This document shows positions 37,076 through 49,600 of a stretch of DNA of 64,000 bases, in pieces. The position numbers and the translations under genes were made by a program. The DNA is from Takakia lepidozioides. Lineage: Eukaryota; Streptophyta; Takakiopsida; Takakiales; Takakiaceae. Numbering within the stretch: position 1 is the stretch's first letter; each line of letters starts with the position of its first letter. The notes below the pieces were generated by a model. It saw nothing but the letters and a program-made list of their open reading frames with translations. It ran no database searches and was not told the origin of the DNA. The DNA lies in assembly GCA_030704615.1 (NCBI GenBank), contig CM060733.1:63054001-63118000 (forward strand). Direction: 5' to 3'.

Positions 37076-38387
37076 ATTAAGGTGTTGTCAACGGCATCTT
37101 AATTCCCACCTCCTGTTGCCACAAACAATTCATGGAAAATCCCAAAAAACCAGAAAATTTGAATCCAACAAAACTTTCAAGCCGACACGTGTGCAGATCG
37201 CGGGGATTAAGGTGTCGTCAACGACATCTTAAATCCCAGCACCTGTTGCCACATGTCTTTTCAAAATATGTAGAGCAGTTTCATTCGGCCCGGTTAATTC
37301 TAGAGTGGTCCAGGAATTAGCATGGTCCAAGAGTTAAAAGAGGGGGCCAATGTATTAAGGCCACTTGTATTATTTAATGAAATGAAGGGTCCAAAAATTA
37401 AGGATTGACTTTCTAGCGTGGGCTTTATAGATAGTTCTAGTTCTAGTTGACTTTCTACATAGTTCCAATTTCTAGATACTTCTACTAATATGTCAGTCCG
37501 GTGAGAAGCAACTGACTAGTTGCTTGTAACTTGTGTCTTCAACATGCTGGCACAGGCACTAGTAGCGTGTCTCACTAGAGGTTTGAGAGCCAGAGCCAGC
37601 GTGAGTAGTTGTTTGCTATGTTGGGGGTCGGGCCAGGTATGGCAGGTAATATCAAAGTGGCTGCAAGAGGGAAAGACAAGGCGGCGGAGGGTGCAGAGAA
37701 GTTCATAGAGGCAAGTGTTACTATCGGTCCTCTTTATTCCACTTGATTTAGTGACACTCACCATGCATTTTAGTGACTGGTGGCTTCCTGTATAGCAACC
37801 TGCAGTAGGTTGACTCTCGGTTCTCATTTCTGTAACTCTTGCGTTACCCACTTTTCAAACTTTTTATACTTTATTAATAAAGTTTGACGCTCGACCATCC
37901 AACAATTAAAAGAAATCTCAATATGTATGTAATGGTAACAGATTAAGGCCCAAAAATGAAAAAAAAACTAAAATCTAACAAAACTTTGAAGGCGGTGCGT
38001 GTGCAGGTCGGGGCGATTAAGGTGTCGTCAATGACATCTTAATTCCCACCACCTGTTGCGATATGACAGTTCATGGAAAAACCCAAAAAACCAAAAAAAA
38101 AAAAGAATCCAAAAAAGCTTTCAAGGCGGTGCGTGTGCAGATCGGGGGGATTAAGATGTCGTCAACGACATCTTAATTCCCACCACCTGAACAAAACTTT
38201 TACGGCAGTGCGTGTGCAGGTTGGAGGGATTAAGGTGTCGTCAATGACATCTTATTTCCCACCACCTTTTGCGACATGTCAATTCATGGAAAAACCCAAA
38301 TAACCAAAAAAATATGAATCCAACAAAGCTACGAAGGCGGTGCGTGTGCAGGTGGGGGGATTAAGGTGTCGTCAACGACATCTTAAT
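37076..38387. repeat. Six palindromes with ATTAAG(G/A)TGTCGT arms
   Basis: Copies begin at 37,076, 37,206, 38,015, 38,150, 38,229 and 38,360. The one at 38,150-38,177 is perfect: 13-base arm ATTAAGATGTCGT, centre CA, complementary arm. It is the same family as the type 3 palindromes at 32.7-33.0 kb, read from the other strand. Around each, the words GCGGTGCGTGTGCAGGT and TCCCACCACCTGTTGC recur, so part of the array spread by local duplication. Confidence 0.85.
37265..37510. repeat. Dispersed repeat, inverted relative to 11.28-11.41 kb
   Basis: GAGCAGTTTCATTCG and TCTAGAGTGGTCCAGGAATT match the reverse complement of 11,280-11,410. The segment lies between two palindromes of the array at 37-38 kb and so separates them, consistent with later insertion. 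Confidence 0.55.
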
Positions 38388-38499
38388 TGGAAAAACCACC
38401 AACCCCAATACAAATAAACCGAAAACAGATTCAGGCAAATAGAAATGGATGTATTCATTACATTGAACAAAGTGGAGTCATTGGCAAAGAATCCAACTC

Positions 38500-38831
38500 C
38501 TTCAAAAAACACCTCACATTTCAGTAATCCTATCTTGCTGCAGAAGTGTATGAACGTCAGTGGGACCCATTGTACATTGGTGAATGCACGTGTCTCGGCG
38601 AGGATCACAAAACATCCTGTGAATATAGATGTAGTATAGGTGTTTGCACGGGACAAATTTGGGTCTCTTTCCAATAGAGCTTGATAAAGTGTTCTGGAAG
38701 TCCGGGCATGTGCAATTTGGAAAATTCCCAACAGTTACCTCATAAGTCCTGTCGTGAACAACAAAACCCGATATCACCATACTGTACACCCACCCATAGC
38801 CTGGAGGGGGGACATTGACAACTTGGGTCAC
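38500..38831 (-). pseudogene. SWIM zinc-finger tail of a MULE-like transposase
   Basis: The minus-strand frame 38,831-38,514 reads PPPGYGWVYSMVISG, then YEVTVGNFPNCTCPDF and FVPCKHLYYIYIHRMF. It therefore has the complete CxC...CxH SWIM signature (Makarova-type Zn finger known from MULE transposases), and ends TLLQQDRITEM. It aligns with the C-terminus of the plus-strand genes at 46.0 and 54.6 kb. The 5' part is missing: the next sequence upstream is the terminal module of copy A at 38,856. It is probably what is left of the transposase gene of the element that begins at 36.43 kb. Confidence 0.75.
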
Positions 38832-39069
38832 CCGACACTGCGGGGGGGGGGGGGGCTATTCCGTGAGCCCGGATGCGTGAGCCTGTGAGCCCAGGAGCCC
38901 GTGAGCCCATGACAGGCTCACGCCACGTCAGCATGCATACAGGGCCTATTTCCGCGGGTGTCACCTATTACCGCGGGTTGATCAGCCCTTTCCAGGGAAT
39001 GCAGACTGGATGTGTTACATCCATTGTATCCATCATTTCTATCCATTGCATCCAATTAGACGTTATTAA

Positions 39070-39385
39070 CATACCAAGCCCTTGCATTGGAATGTGGCTA
39101 CGTCGTGAGCAGGTGCACCCTCACATCATCCAAAGCGGATCCCTGCAACATGTTTTCTTACTCACCACCCTTGCGAACATGTATGGTATGTGCGGGAACA
39201 TCATAGATGCTCACCAGAAGAATGCCTGAACGATCTTTGATCACGTGGACTTTAACGTGATGGATTTACTAAGCATTCTTCTGGCAGGAATGGTTTGGAG
39301 ACCAACGAGCAAATGATGCGAGAACGCTCTGCCCAAACTAAAGGCGTTTGTTTGTTTTTGCAATGCACACAAGCTTGTGAGCTCC
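39070..39385 (+). pseudogene. PPR scrap inside the outer terminal unit
   Basis: Reads LRREQVHPHIIQSGSLQHVF, LLTTLANMYGMCGNIIDAH, then a stop, an ITFDHVDF-like piece and a segment related to WRPTSK. A repeat-derived PPR fragment has been carried within the element end and was duplicated with it (see 39,940-40,255). Confidence 0.6.
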
Positions 39386-39939
39386 GGAAAACACTAAAGA
39401 GATTGAAGGAACAATCCGGGCAGTCCATGCAACCCCCATCTCCAACGATAGTTTATTCCCAGGAATTTGCATCCCACGCACACATTGCAAATAGGACAAC
39501 AATGACACACAACCATCCCATTTCAAAATTGGCCCCGAACAAAAGTAAGAGAAAACTTGATATCAAGTGTCACACTCATCAGAATCAGAATCAACCTCCT
39601 GTGCTATGTCATCCACAAAGATTCCGGCCCCAACACCACGTCTTCTACCACGGCCGTCGATGGTTGGACTGCGAGTGCCATGAACAGACATGCTTGCTGC
39701 GAGTGCCTCCACATAGACGGGGGGTGCTATTCCGTGAGCCCGGATGCGTGAGCCTGTGAGCCCAGGAAATCGTGAGCCCAGCACAGGCTCACGCCACGTC
39801 AGCATGCATACAGGGCCTATTTCCGCGGTGTCACCTATTACCGCGGGTTGATCAGCCATTTGCAGGGAATGCAGACTGGTTGTGTTACATCCATTGTATC
39901 CATCCTTACTATCCATTGCATCCATTTAGACGTTATAAA

Positions 39940-40255
39940 CATACCAAGCCCCTGCATTGGAATGTGGCTACGTCGTGAGCATGTGCACACTCACATCATC
40001 CAAAGCGAATCCCTGCGAAATCTTTTCTTACTCACCACCCTTGTGAACATGCCAAGTATGTGCGGGAGCATCATGGATGCTCACCAGAATTGAGAATGCA
40101 TGAACGATCTTTGATCACGTGGACTTTAACGTGATGGATTTACCAAGCATTCTTCTAGCATGAATGGTTTGGAGACCAACAAGCAAATGATGCGAGAATG
40201 CTCTACCCGAAGATGTTTGTTTGTTTTTGCAATGCACACAAGCTTGTGAGCTCCG
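39940..40255 (+). pseudogene. PPR scrap inside the inner terminal unit
   Basis: Matches the scrap 871 bases to the left: LRREHVHTHIIQSESLRNLF, then LLTTLVNMPSMCGSIMDAHQ. Separate small differences show that the two copies have diverged since the duplication. Confidence 0.6.
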
Positions 40256-40431
40256 GAAAACACTAAAGAGATTGAAGGAACAATCCGGGCAGTCCATGCA
40301 ACCCCCATCTCCAACGATAGTCTGTTCCCATGAATTTGCATCCCACGCACACATTGCAAATAGGACAATAAGGACACACAACCATCCCATTTCCAAATTG
40401 GCCCCGAATAAAAGCAAAAGAAAACTTCATA

Positions 40432-43200
40432 TCAAGTGTCACAGTCATCAGAATCAGTATCGACCTCATGTGCTATGTCATCCACAAAGATTCCGGCCCC
40501 AACACCACGTCTTCCACCACGGCTGTCGATTGTGGACTACGAGTGTCATGAACGGACATGCTTGCTGCGAGTGCCTCCGCATAGATAGGTAGCACGTAAG
40601 ACTGAGGAGGACTTGAAAGAAGTCCAAAAATGTGTGATAGCCCTGGAGGGTCAGTGGAAGCACGCGGACTCCTCCACAAGTCGACAAAAACCCATTTTGA
40701 ACACAATGATGCAATGCACAAGTCCAACGAAGAGGATGTCTCCCATGTGCACTTCGCCTTAAGAACAGTGATTCTGGGTATTGAAACAACAATGCAAGCA
40801 TCCACAGCTTGAACTTACTCACAGGCAAAGTCGGAGTCCAGCTCCTTGTCGGATGTCTCCCCTGTATCAATATCAGCGGGTAGGGCTTCGAAAGGACTTG
40901 CGAAGTGTGTCCACCCAAACCCATCAGGAGGTTCTTGTAAATCTCGGCATCCCCTTCAATCCCAAAGAGATGTCGCGCACTGGCCTTGCAAGCGTGGTAC
41001 GAGGCACCTGCAGTGGAATACAATGAAGGAAACAGACATTGAAGACACATTTGGAATGGTGGGAAGAGCTGAAAGTGCAAGCTCAAACAAACCTCATGAA
41101 ATGTGAATGTTGAAGAGATGAACCTGTGCCCATTGACAAATCCAGAACTCTGGCGTCTGTGTAGGTGCTGCACTCCACAATCGTCTGAATGAAAGCCGGG
41201 CTCCTCTCCCTGGCCCCTCTCCAAGGAACCCCATCCCCCTTCGCAAGCACACGTTGCTGTCCACGTAGTTGTGGTGCATGTCATCCGTGGGAGGATCTGT
41301 CCTCTCGTCTATGAACTTGCCCCCATGAGTGATGGCGAACTCCCTAATGATGGCTGGAGTCGTAGGTGGATGCACTCGGACGAGACAAACAGCTTCAAAC
41401 AAACGAGTCTGCGAACATGACATACACAAGGAAACTAAGAAGCTTGAAAACCAGGCCCCTACATATTCATTTGAGCGACTTATGCAACTCCATCCGAGAA
41501 CCACCAAGAAGAGGAATAAGAAGGCAGATTTACCATCTCTCCGGGACGATCCCCCTTTGTCAGGTACATGCTGTTAACACAATTCCATGTCTTCACGACC
41601 CTCATACCGGAGGCTTTCAAATAGCTAGCAAGTGCACGGCGACAACGAAGGTCGATGGATTGGATGAGCACCAAAACACCTGCATCGGACAGAAAAAAAA
41701 ATTGCAAAAGGAGAAAATCCACCGCCAGTAGCGCTCATCAAAAGCATTCCAACCTGGACAAGCACCCGATGGAGGGACATCCGGGACTGGCAACTCATCA
41801 GGGATGTCCAAGATGATGAGTTCGGCTGCATATGGCTTCTCCTTCCCGTTGACCCAAGATTTGGTCATTTTAGCCTGCAAACAAGAATGCATTGGAATGC
41901 TCAAGAGGATTGAAACGATCCATGCCCACAACAGACAAGAAGAAAAAAACAACACGCACCGTGCCGAGGAACTCCACAATCCTCTCCCACACTGGTGATG
42001 GTTCGCCCTTGTAATCAGATTTCTTGGACTGCATCATGGCAAGGAACCCGACATTGGCCATCTCCAACCTGGTAGGGAAAATGACCCTCGTGGGATGCTC
42101 CACTGCATGGTACGGGTCCTTGGGATCAACCACCCTCTTGTTCTTTCTCTCGGATCCCCTACCATGCGGTGGAGTCTGCTGGACATCCACGAGAGGGCCA
42201 GTATCTGTAACACTTCCCTGCCCTCCTACCTGCCCTTGTGCCCCCTTCCCCCTACCCCTTCCTTTCCCCCCACCACCAGCAACATCCTTTCCTTTTGCCT
42301 TTTTACCTTTACTCGATGTATCCTGAGCGGGAGGCTCCTTCTCTGCAAGAGTCCACAAATTTCTATCATGAATGTCGAGGTCGGCTGCTGCGGCGCTGGC
42401 TTCTATACGCTCATTCTCTCTCCTCAAAGACACCTCCTGAGCTGGGGTCTCGGAAGCAGGGCAATCCAAATACGAACCACAAGCAGAAAGATGGTCTGGG
42501 CCCCAGTCATGCAAGATCCCCGTAGTAAACATGGTCTGGTTGCCAGCAGGGACAAGCCAAAGGTCCATGAAATCAGGATGTTTGTCCAAGCAGTTCTCTG
42601 CCATGAGAACATACTTTATGTACCTGCAGGAATAGAGACAGCCTCATTATGCAATGCAAATATTGTCTCCCAACTTTTCTACCCCATCACGAAGACCCCC
42701 TAAAAGAGTATGCGGCACAGTACACTCCACCACAAACTCATATGAGCCAGCCAAAAACAGGTTGGATGGAGGAGAGTGTGTCTATGCAAAACAAAGAAGC
42801 ACAGTCCATTTCGCACCTGTAAAGGCATCGTTTCCAGGCTTCCTCTCCTTTCTCTTGCTAGTCAAGCTTATTTGTTCGACTGATGCCAGCATCCTTGCTA
42901 AACTCTCTGAAGAAACAAGATTGCCACACCGTGGCTCTCCATTTCCTCATGTATGCTTGGAAGGAGACCTTCGGTTTTGTCATGGTGATCCCATAGTCAG
43001 CCAGCTGCGTATGTAGAACAGAGCGGGCCCTTTCCTCCAACTGCAGACCAATACAAAAGCAAGAATGAACCCAAAAACAATCACAACCAATGTAACATGG
43101 AAAGAGAATAACAGAAAAAGCGAAAAGAAAGTGACACAACAAATGACATCATACATGGCTCCAGTAAGTGGCCTTGTGAAGCCATGTGTCCAGCACATCG
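40432..43200 (-). pseudogene. Copy A accessory gene: DNA methyltransferase-like module and linker (5' part lost)
   Basis: Minus-strand exons are near 43040-42817, 42623-41960, 41874-41723, 41679-41534, 41408-41124 and from 41007 on; the tail VDDIAHEVDTDSDDCDT stops at 40,432. The methyltransferase-like part reads AAELIILDIPDELPVPDVPP (motif IV position), VLVLIQSIDLRCRRALASYL, then WRGAREESPAFIQTI, ARVLDLSMGTG (motif I) and ASARHLFGIEGD. Motif IV before motif I is the order of beta-class N4C/N6A amino-methyltransferases. A phase break lies in the exon ending at 41,124, shared with copy B. The ParB-like exon is absent: the gene is cut at about 43,200, inside the WLHKATYWS exon, by LINE-tail sequence. 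The linker before the catalytic part is Gly/Lys-rich. The methylation target is unknown. Confidence 0.75.
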
Positions 43201-43310
43201 ATAACTGATAGGGGGCCGGTGCGCCGCCACGCTGGTGGATGGCAAGGATGAGGGGGGCATATTTTTTGTCGTTTTTCTAGGGTATATGTAATGTGACAAG
43301 AGGGGGAGGC
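43200..43310 (-). mobile_element. LINE 3'-tail scrap truncating the copy A accessory gene
   Basis: The plus strand GCAAGGATGAGGGGGGCATA, then a TTTTT...GTCGTTTTTC stretch, matches 5,697-5,735 in the LINE copy. It starts exactly where copy A stops matching copy B, so it marks the breakpoint. Confidence 0.55.
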
Positions 43311-43329
43311 AATGTTCGGCTATTCATGC

Positions 43330-43470
43330 TCTTGGTAGTGTGAGCCTTGTGGTGGATTGGTGACCAAGCAAATGGTGCTTGTATGGAGCATGCTCTCTCG
43401 GGTTTGTAAGTTCAAGTTTGAGACAGGGAGCTCTTGAGCTAGTAAGAAGTGAAGGCCTTAAGATCCATTT
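43330..43470 (+). mobile_element. Possible tRNA-derived SINE
   Basis: GTGAGCCTTGTGGTGGATTG (box A-like region) and GTTCAAGTTTGAGAC (box B-like) are about 75 bases apart, as in plant tRNA-related SINE heads. There is only one copy in the window and no clear tail or target duplication, so this is tentative. Confidence 0.35.
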
Positions 43471-43724
43471 GTGTGTGAGAAGTGGAGAGGTGTTGATTCA
43501 TGTTATAATGAAGGAGAGCAACACATAGACCAAGAGGTCATGGAATATACATTCAAATGACCAAGGGGAGCACATGGATGATGGATTAGTGTGTCGTGCG
43601 CATACGTATCGCTACACAACTACATCGCTGTCCAAACCACACCACACATATATGCACAATAAAGTAGTCTGCCATAATGAAATGAAAACTAAACTCACAC
43701 TGGCTGTTGACACAAAACACGAAA

Positions 43725-46203
43725 GGCAGGAGTTCCACAATGCCCCTTGTGCAACACCTTCTGCTATAGCGCTTGCAGCTAGCAAGGCATTCCTAGAAAA
43801 ACACATACTGGGTGAAGGGGATGCGACACAACCAATGTTGGATGCAGATTCGCTTGATGCAGTGATGGACCATTTCTCCGTGTTGAGCTCTCCCAATATT
43901 CGAAACCAGGTGAATGCACTTAGAATTGGCACAGGCACTGCTGGATTCATGGACAACATTATGGACCTCAAACGGAGGAGTCGCTATGATTTCATTCAAA
44001 ACAGTATCTTCCCTGGCCAGGGCTCGTCCAAGGTGTATTTGTTCAAGATGTCCACAGTGGGCGAAGGCAGTGCTGTGAGCATTGTCTGCCGAATGCAACC
44101 TGGAGGAGATTTGGCAAAATGTTGGTTAATGTTTGATCACTGCAAACGGGTGAAGGGTTGGACAACCATGGCGTGCCATGTGTATGATCCAGTGTACCAA
44201 CGTGTGCTCTCCATAGCAATTTGTGATATGCAGTCGGAGGACACTGAATCCCAGATGCTCATGTGGAATTCGCTCCTGGCCGTCATGCAGCGCAATGGAA
44301 TACAGAACACAAATTTTGCGGGCTTCATGGCTGATAGTGCACAGGCAAAATTCAATGCAATGCGGCGCGTCTTTGGTTCGGGGGATCCTAAGGTCCCAAT
44401 GGTAAATAGGGAGCGCACATGCCTCTTCCATTGGAGTCAATCTCGGGCACGTCATACAAAGCGTTGCATTCGCCCTGACCTTCAGTTGGAGCACAGAAGG
44501 CTCTGCCTCAAGTACAAAAATGCCACCTCAATGGAAGAAGCTGAGAGCACTTACCAAGCAATCCGGGCTTGGTGGCTGCTACTGGTATCCACCTGAAGGA
44601 GTTGGAGGACTGGTTGGTTTTCTGGCACTTCAGGTACAGACAGTGGGGATCTTTCATGACGACGGTAAGCCTCTTCAATCCTAGAAACATAAATTTCACT
44701 TTGCATCGTGCCTGTTCATTTGGGGTTGTTGGATTGTCACTTGCAGAACCTCTTCCATTTCCTCGCATTTCCATGCAATGCCTCCAGCAGGACATGTCCT
44801 TGGAGGACTTGGCCGAAATGCCATCCTGTAATTTGGCGGAGACTGTTCACAACGCCTGGATGCAGCAGTCTACCAAAGCAGGACGTGACTTGTATGTGGC
44901 CACTGCTGCTGACATGGTGCGGGCACTTACACAACAAACCAGGTACCGCAATTTTCTGATGGGACGGGGTGGAGGCAAGGGCCCTGATACGACTTTGTTG
45001 ATGTTAAGGGCTGCGAGCAGGTCCGGAGACCCATCGAAGATGGCCAGAGCTCTGAATAGGTGCACTGAAGGCTCCCCTTTGCAATCCAGGGTCCCCCATT
45101 TGGAAGGCGAGGAAAGATTTGGATCATGCAAAAGGAAATTGAACACTCCTCCAGGGTCGGATGGAGATTCCCATCGGCCGGACAGGGTCATTTTCTCTGT
45201 ACCAAAGGTGTCTCCAGTGCAGACTAAGTCGTGTGCCCGCCCCTTCCCAGGTGGGTCCTCCTCCAGTGGAGCAGGTGCAGATCATGCAAGCACAACAGCA
45301 GGAATCCCATTGGAGGAGGTGGTGGCCATGGTGCATGAATCTGATTGCATTGATAGTGAGTGGCATATAGAATGCACCCCACCACGATCTAGAGTGGCTT
45401 GCATGGCAATTTGGACCCCCTCTTTCAAGAGATGCAAATAAAAAATATGCAAAGGCTCTAGGGGGACTCCAGCTCCAACTTTCACAGGGTTGTTCCAACC
45501 TTATCATAGTGGGGAGTCAAAGGACCACAAGTTCTGGTTCTGCCCAGACAATATGGCACGATGCGTCAAGGGAACAGTTCGTCCTTCGGTGATAATGAAG
45601 CCCCCTCCCCCCGCAATTTGGCCTGTGAAACTTGGGACGTCGCTGTCATCAACCGAGATAAGCATGCTGGAGGAGGGAGGGTTCTGTCTTGCACGGTCCC
45701 GGGTGGTGCCCTCATGCACTGTCTGCACAGATGTGCCACATGCTCCGGCAATGCCTCCACCCAGTGCCGACTCCCACCCAACAAAAAGAGATGGAAAAAC
45801 AGTGCGCCGTGTCGCTTCGGGTGCAGATCACGAATGCAAGATGGAATCGGCTAGAATTTTGCAGGCTCGGGTGACTCCTATCACCGAAGTCCCTGCCCTG
45901 GGGTATGGACGGATTTACACAGTGCTGTCTTTTGGCTCAGTTCTTCATGGCAAAGAATATCAGGTTACCGTGGGGAATTTCCCTACGTGCACTTGTCCGG
46001 ATTTTGTAACGATGCATGAGAGCGCTCTCGGCATGAGAGGGAAGTGGGTCCCCTGCAAGCATCAATATTACATATCCTTTGTAATTATGTGCTGCGATGG
46101 TAAGAGAGACCAATTCATTCACCAAGCCACACTAGGCTACGGAGAAGTCATCACCCCTCTGCAACGGGACACCTCACGTAGGGCTCCGCCAAATTCTCTT
46201 TGA
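43725..46203 (+). pseudogene. Copy A MULE-like transposase with SWIM zinc finger
   Basis: The conserved reading begins QEFHNAPCATPSAIALAAS (43,733). Core: KCWLMFDHCKRVKGWTTMAC, then GFMADSAQAKFNAMRRVFGS (a MULE-type D) and RERTCLFHWSQSRARHTKRC (the MULE C-x2-H). After a phase break near 44,580 the next frame reads LEDWLVFWHFRYRQWGSFMT. An intron with GT/AG borders spans about 44,666-44,746. The frame then runs through SLEDLAEMPSCNLAETVHNA to a TAA at 45,439, and resumes in the same phase: TGLFQPYHSGESKDHKFWFC, WPVKLGTSLSS, and the SWIM finger CTCPDF...KWVPCKHQYY (46,000-46,070). The homologous fragment at 55.7 kb has sense codons at the TAA. Phase break and TAA recur in copy B. The gene would cut and move the element; this copy cannot make full-length protein. 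Confidence 0.85.
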
Positions 46204-46449
46204 ACACATACGAGCCATGCCCGCTTCCCATGCTGCTTTCCAGGTTACCGTGTGAAGACTTTGCATTTAGGACAAACACATACATTTCGTTCACGGAACC
46301 AGGGCAAATGCACATGCCATTCATTGTAAGCGTCTATCTGTGAATTGAAATAAAGTGTGTCAATCATTCTGAGCTCAAATCTGCCATATTTTCATATTCC
46401 TCTTTTTGTGCAAGCATTGCAGACATGGTGCATGGTGGCCCCCTTTGTT

Positions 46450-46630
46450 TTGTCCACGGTAATAGGCCCTCTTCTTGCAATCCTCGCCTACAGGACCTGC
46501 TTCTCCAGCAGATTTGTGCCGCTCACGCTTCCCTGAAGTGTGAGCTCAGCTCACGCTTTGCAGCTACAACGTGAGCTCAGCTCCCAGGCTCACGGGGCTG
46601 GGCTCACGCTGTAGCTACGCTGCACATAGA
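46450..46630. repeat. Right terminal module of copy A
   Basis: TTTTGTCCACGGTAATAGGC (decayed CCGCGG site) is followed by six or more GCTCAC/GTGAGC words from 46,523 to 46,607 and GTAGCTACGCTGCAC. The sequence then continues directly into the 3' coding end of the copy B accessory gene. The same module closes copy B at 55,060-55,225. Confidence 0.7.
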
Positions 46631-49600
46631 CGGGTAGCATGTAAGACAGAGGAGGACTTGAAAGAAGTCCAAAAATGTGTGATAGCCCTGGAGGGTCAGT
46701 GGAAGCACGCGGACTCCTCCACAAGTCGACAAAAACCCATTTTGAATACAATGATGCAATGCATAAGTCCAACGAAGAGGATGTCTCCCATGTGCACTTT
46801 GCCTTAAGAACAGTGATTCTGGGTATTGAAACAACAATGCAAGCATCCACAGCTTGAACTTACTCACAGGCAAAGTTGGAGTCCAGCTCCTTGTCGGATG
46901 TCTCCCCTGTATCAATATCAGCGGGTAGGGCTTCGGAAGGACTTGCGAAGTGTGTCCACCCAAACCCATCAGGAGGTTCTTGTAAATCTCGGCATCCCCT
47001 TCAATCCCAAAGAGATGTCGCGCACTGGCCTTGCAAGCGTGGTACGAGGCACCTGCAGTGGAATACAATGAAGGAAACAGACATTGAAGACACATTTGGA
47101 ATGGTGGGAAGAGCTGAAAGTGCAAGCTCAAACAAACCTCATGAAATGTGAATGTTGAAGAGATGAACCTGTGCCCATTGACAAATCCAGAACTCTGGCG
47201 TCTGTGTAGGTGCTGCACTCCACAATCGTCTGAATGAAAGCCGGGCTCCTCTCCCTGGCCCCTCTCCAAGGAACCCCATCCCCCTTCGCAAGCACACGTT
47301 GCTGTCCACGTAATTGTGGTGCATGTCATCCATGGGAGGATCTGTCCTCTCGTCTATGAACTTGCCCCCATGAGTGATGGCGAACTCCCTAATGATGGCT
47401 GGAGTTGTAGGTGGATGCACTCGGACGAGACAAACAGCTTCAAACAAACGAGTCTGCGAACATGACATACACAAGGAACTAAGAAGCTTGAAAACCAGGC
47501 CCCTACATATTCATTTGAGCGACTTATGCAACTCCATCCGAGAACCACCAAGAAGAGGAATAAGAAGGCAGATTTACCATCTCTCCGGGACGATCCCCCT
47601 TCGTCAGGTACATGCTGTTAACACAATTCCATGTCTTCACGACCCTCATACCGGAGGCTTTCAAATAGCTGGCAAGTGCACGGCGACAACGAAGGTCGAT
47701 GGACTGGATGAGCACCAAAACACCTGCATCGGACAGAAAAAAATTGCAAAAGGAGAAAATCCACCGCCAGTAGCGCTCATCAAAAGCATTCCAACCTGGA
47801 CAAGCACCCGATGGAGGGACATCCGGGACTGGCAACTCATCAGGGATGTCCAAGATGATGAGTTCGGCTGCATATGGCTTCTCCTTCCCGTTGACCCAAG
47901 ATTTGGTCATTTTAGCCTGCAAACAAGCATGCAATGTAATGCTCAAGAGCAGCCATGCCCAGAACACACAAGAAGCAAAAGACAACACACACCGTGCTGA
48001 GGAACTCCACAATCCTCTCCCACACTGGTGATGGATCGCCCTTGTAATCAGATTTCTTGGACTCCATCATGGCAAGGAACCCGACATTTGCCATCTCCAA
48101 CCTGGTAGGGCGAATGACCCTCGAGGGATGCTCCACCGCATGGTACGGGTCCTTAGGATCAACCACCCCCTTGTTCTTTCTCCCGGATCCCCTACCATGA
48201 GGTGGAGTCTCTTTGGTCGGCTGGACATCCGCCGCAGGGCAGGTTTCTGCAACACTTCCCTGCCCAACAACTTGCTTTTGCGCTCCCTTCCCCCTATCCC
48301 TTCATTTCCGCACACCAACAGCAACATCCTTTCCCTTCGCCTTTTCTACCTTTACCGGGGTATCCTGAGCAGGAGGCTCCTTCACTGCAAGTGTCCTCAA
48401 ATTTCTATCATGAATCTCGAGGTCGGCAGCTACGGCGGTAGCTGCCACATGCTCATTCTCTCTCCTCAAAGACACCTCCTGCGCTGGGGTCTCAGAAATA
48501 GGGCAATCCAAATACCAACCACAGGCAGAAAGATGGTCTGGGCCCCAGTCCTGCAAGATCCCCGTAGTAAACATGGTCTGGTTGCCAGCAGGAACTAGCC
48601 ACAGGTCCACGAAATCAGGATGTTTGTCCAAGCAGTTCTCTGCCATGAGAACATACTTTATGTACCTGCAGGCATAGAGACAGCCTCATTATGCAATGCA
48701 AATATTGTCTCCCAGCTTTTCTACCACATCACGAAGACCCCCTAAAAGAGTATGCGGCACCGCACACTGCAACCACCGCACACAAAATAGCCTGACGGGC
48801 CCAGGGTGTGCACGTTGGTGTCATGGATAGAGCAAATGTGTGTGCGGCACCGCACACACATATGAGCCAGCACAAAACAGATTGGATGGAGGAGAGTGTA
48901 TCTTTGCAAATCAAAGAAGCATAGTCTATTTCGCACCTGTAAATGCATCGTTTCCAGGCTTCCTCTCCTTTCTCTTGCTGGTCAAGCTCATTTGTTCGAC
49001 TGATGCCACCTTCCTTGTTGAACTCCTTAAAGAAACAAGATTGTCACACTGTGGCTCTCCATTTCCGCATGTATGCTTGGAAGGAGACCTTCGGTGTTGT
49101 CATGGTGATGCCATTGTCAGCCAGCTGCGTATGTAGAATAGACAAGGCCCTTTCCTCCAACTGCAAAACAATTTGAATGCAAGAATGAACTAGAAATCAA
49201 TCACAACCAATGTAACATGGAAAGAGAACGACAGAAAAATGAAATGAAAGTGACACATCAAAGGACATCATACCTGGCTCCAGTAAGTGGCCTTGTGAAG
49301 CCATGTGTCCATCATATTGTCACTGACATGAATGACACGCTGGGTCTTCTTCTCTTTCTCCGGCCTGAGGAACATGTGGGTATCTCTAACAGTGGGATCA
49401 GAGTTCCATATCTGTAGCCACTTCACCTTCTATTCTGAAGACACAACGGCAGTAGACAACCTGTGCAACTTCTCCTGGGCCATCTTGGGCTTACCTGGCT
49501 TGTTGTAATGGTTTTTCACCTCTTGAAGAAACTGTGGTCCAAAGGATGGGTCGGCAATTCTCAACTGCTTCACAAAAGCACTCATAATATTCTTTCTTGT

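Larger units (their letters stand above)
38856..40590. repeat. Left terminal module of copy A, tandemly duplicated (871-base period)
   Basis: CTATTCCGTGAGCCCGGATG starts at 38,856 and again at 39,727. Each unit has four or so GTGAGC words, GGCTCACGCCACGTCAGCATG, a pair of CCGCGG sites separated by GTGTCACCTATTA, then ATCCATTG words, a PPR scrap, and finally a copy of the accessory gene's C-terminal coding region on the minus strand (tail VDDIAQEVDSDSDECDT in the outer unit, VDDIAHEVDTDSDDCDT in the inner). The duplication therefore includes the 3' end of the gene plus the element end. Confidence 0.8.

Noticed and set aside
38841-38855. 15-base G run at the edge of copy A
   Set aside because: Could be a biological slippage tract or assembly error; no interpretation is supported.
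47139-47474. Continuous minus-strand frame ending QVHLFNIHIS
   Set aside because: Only its start (RLFEAVCLVRVHPP) fits the gene; the conserved motif I lies in another frame, so the end of this frame is a shadow.
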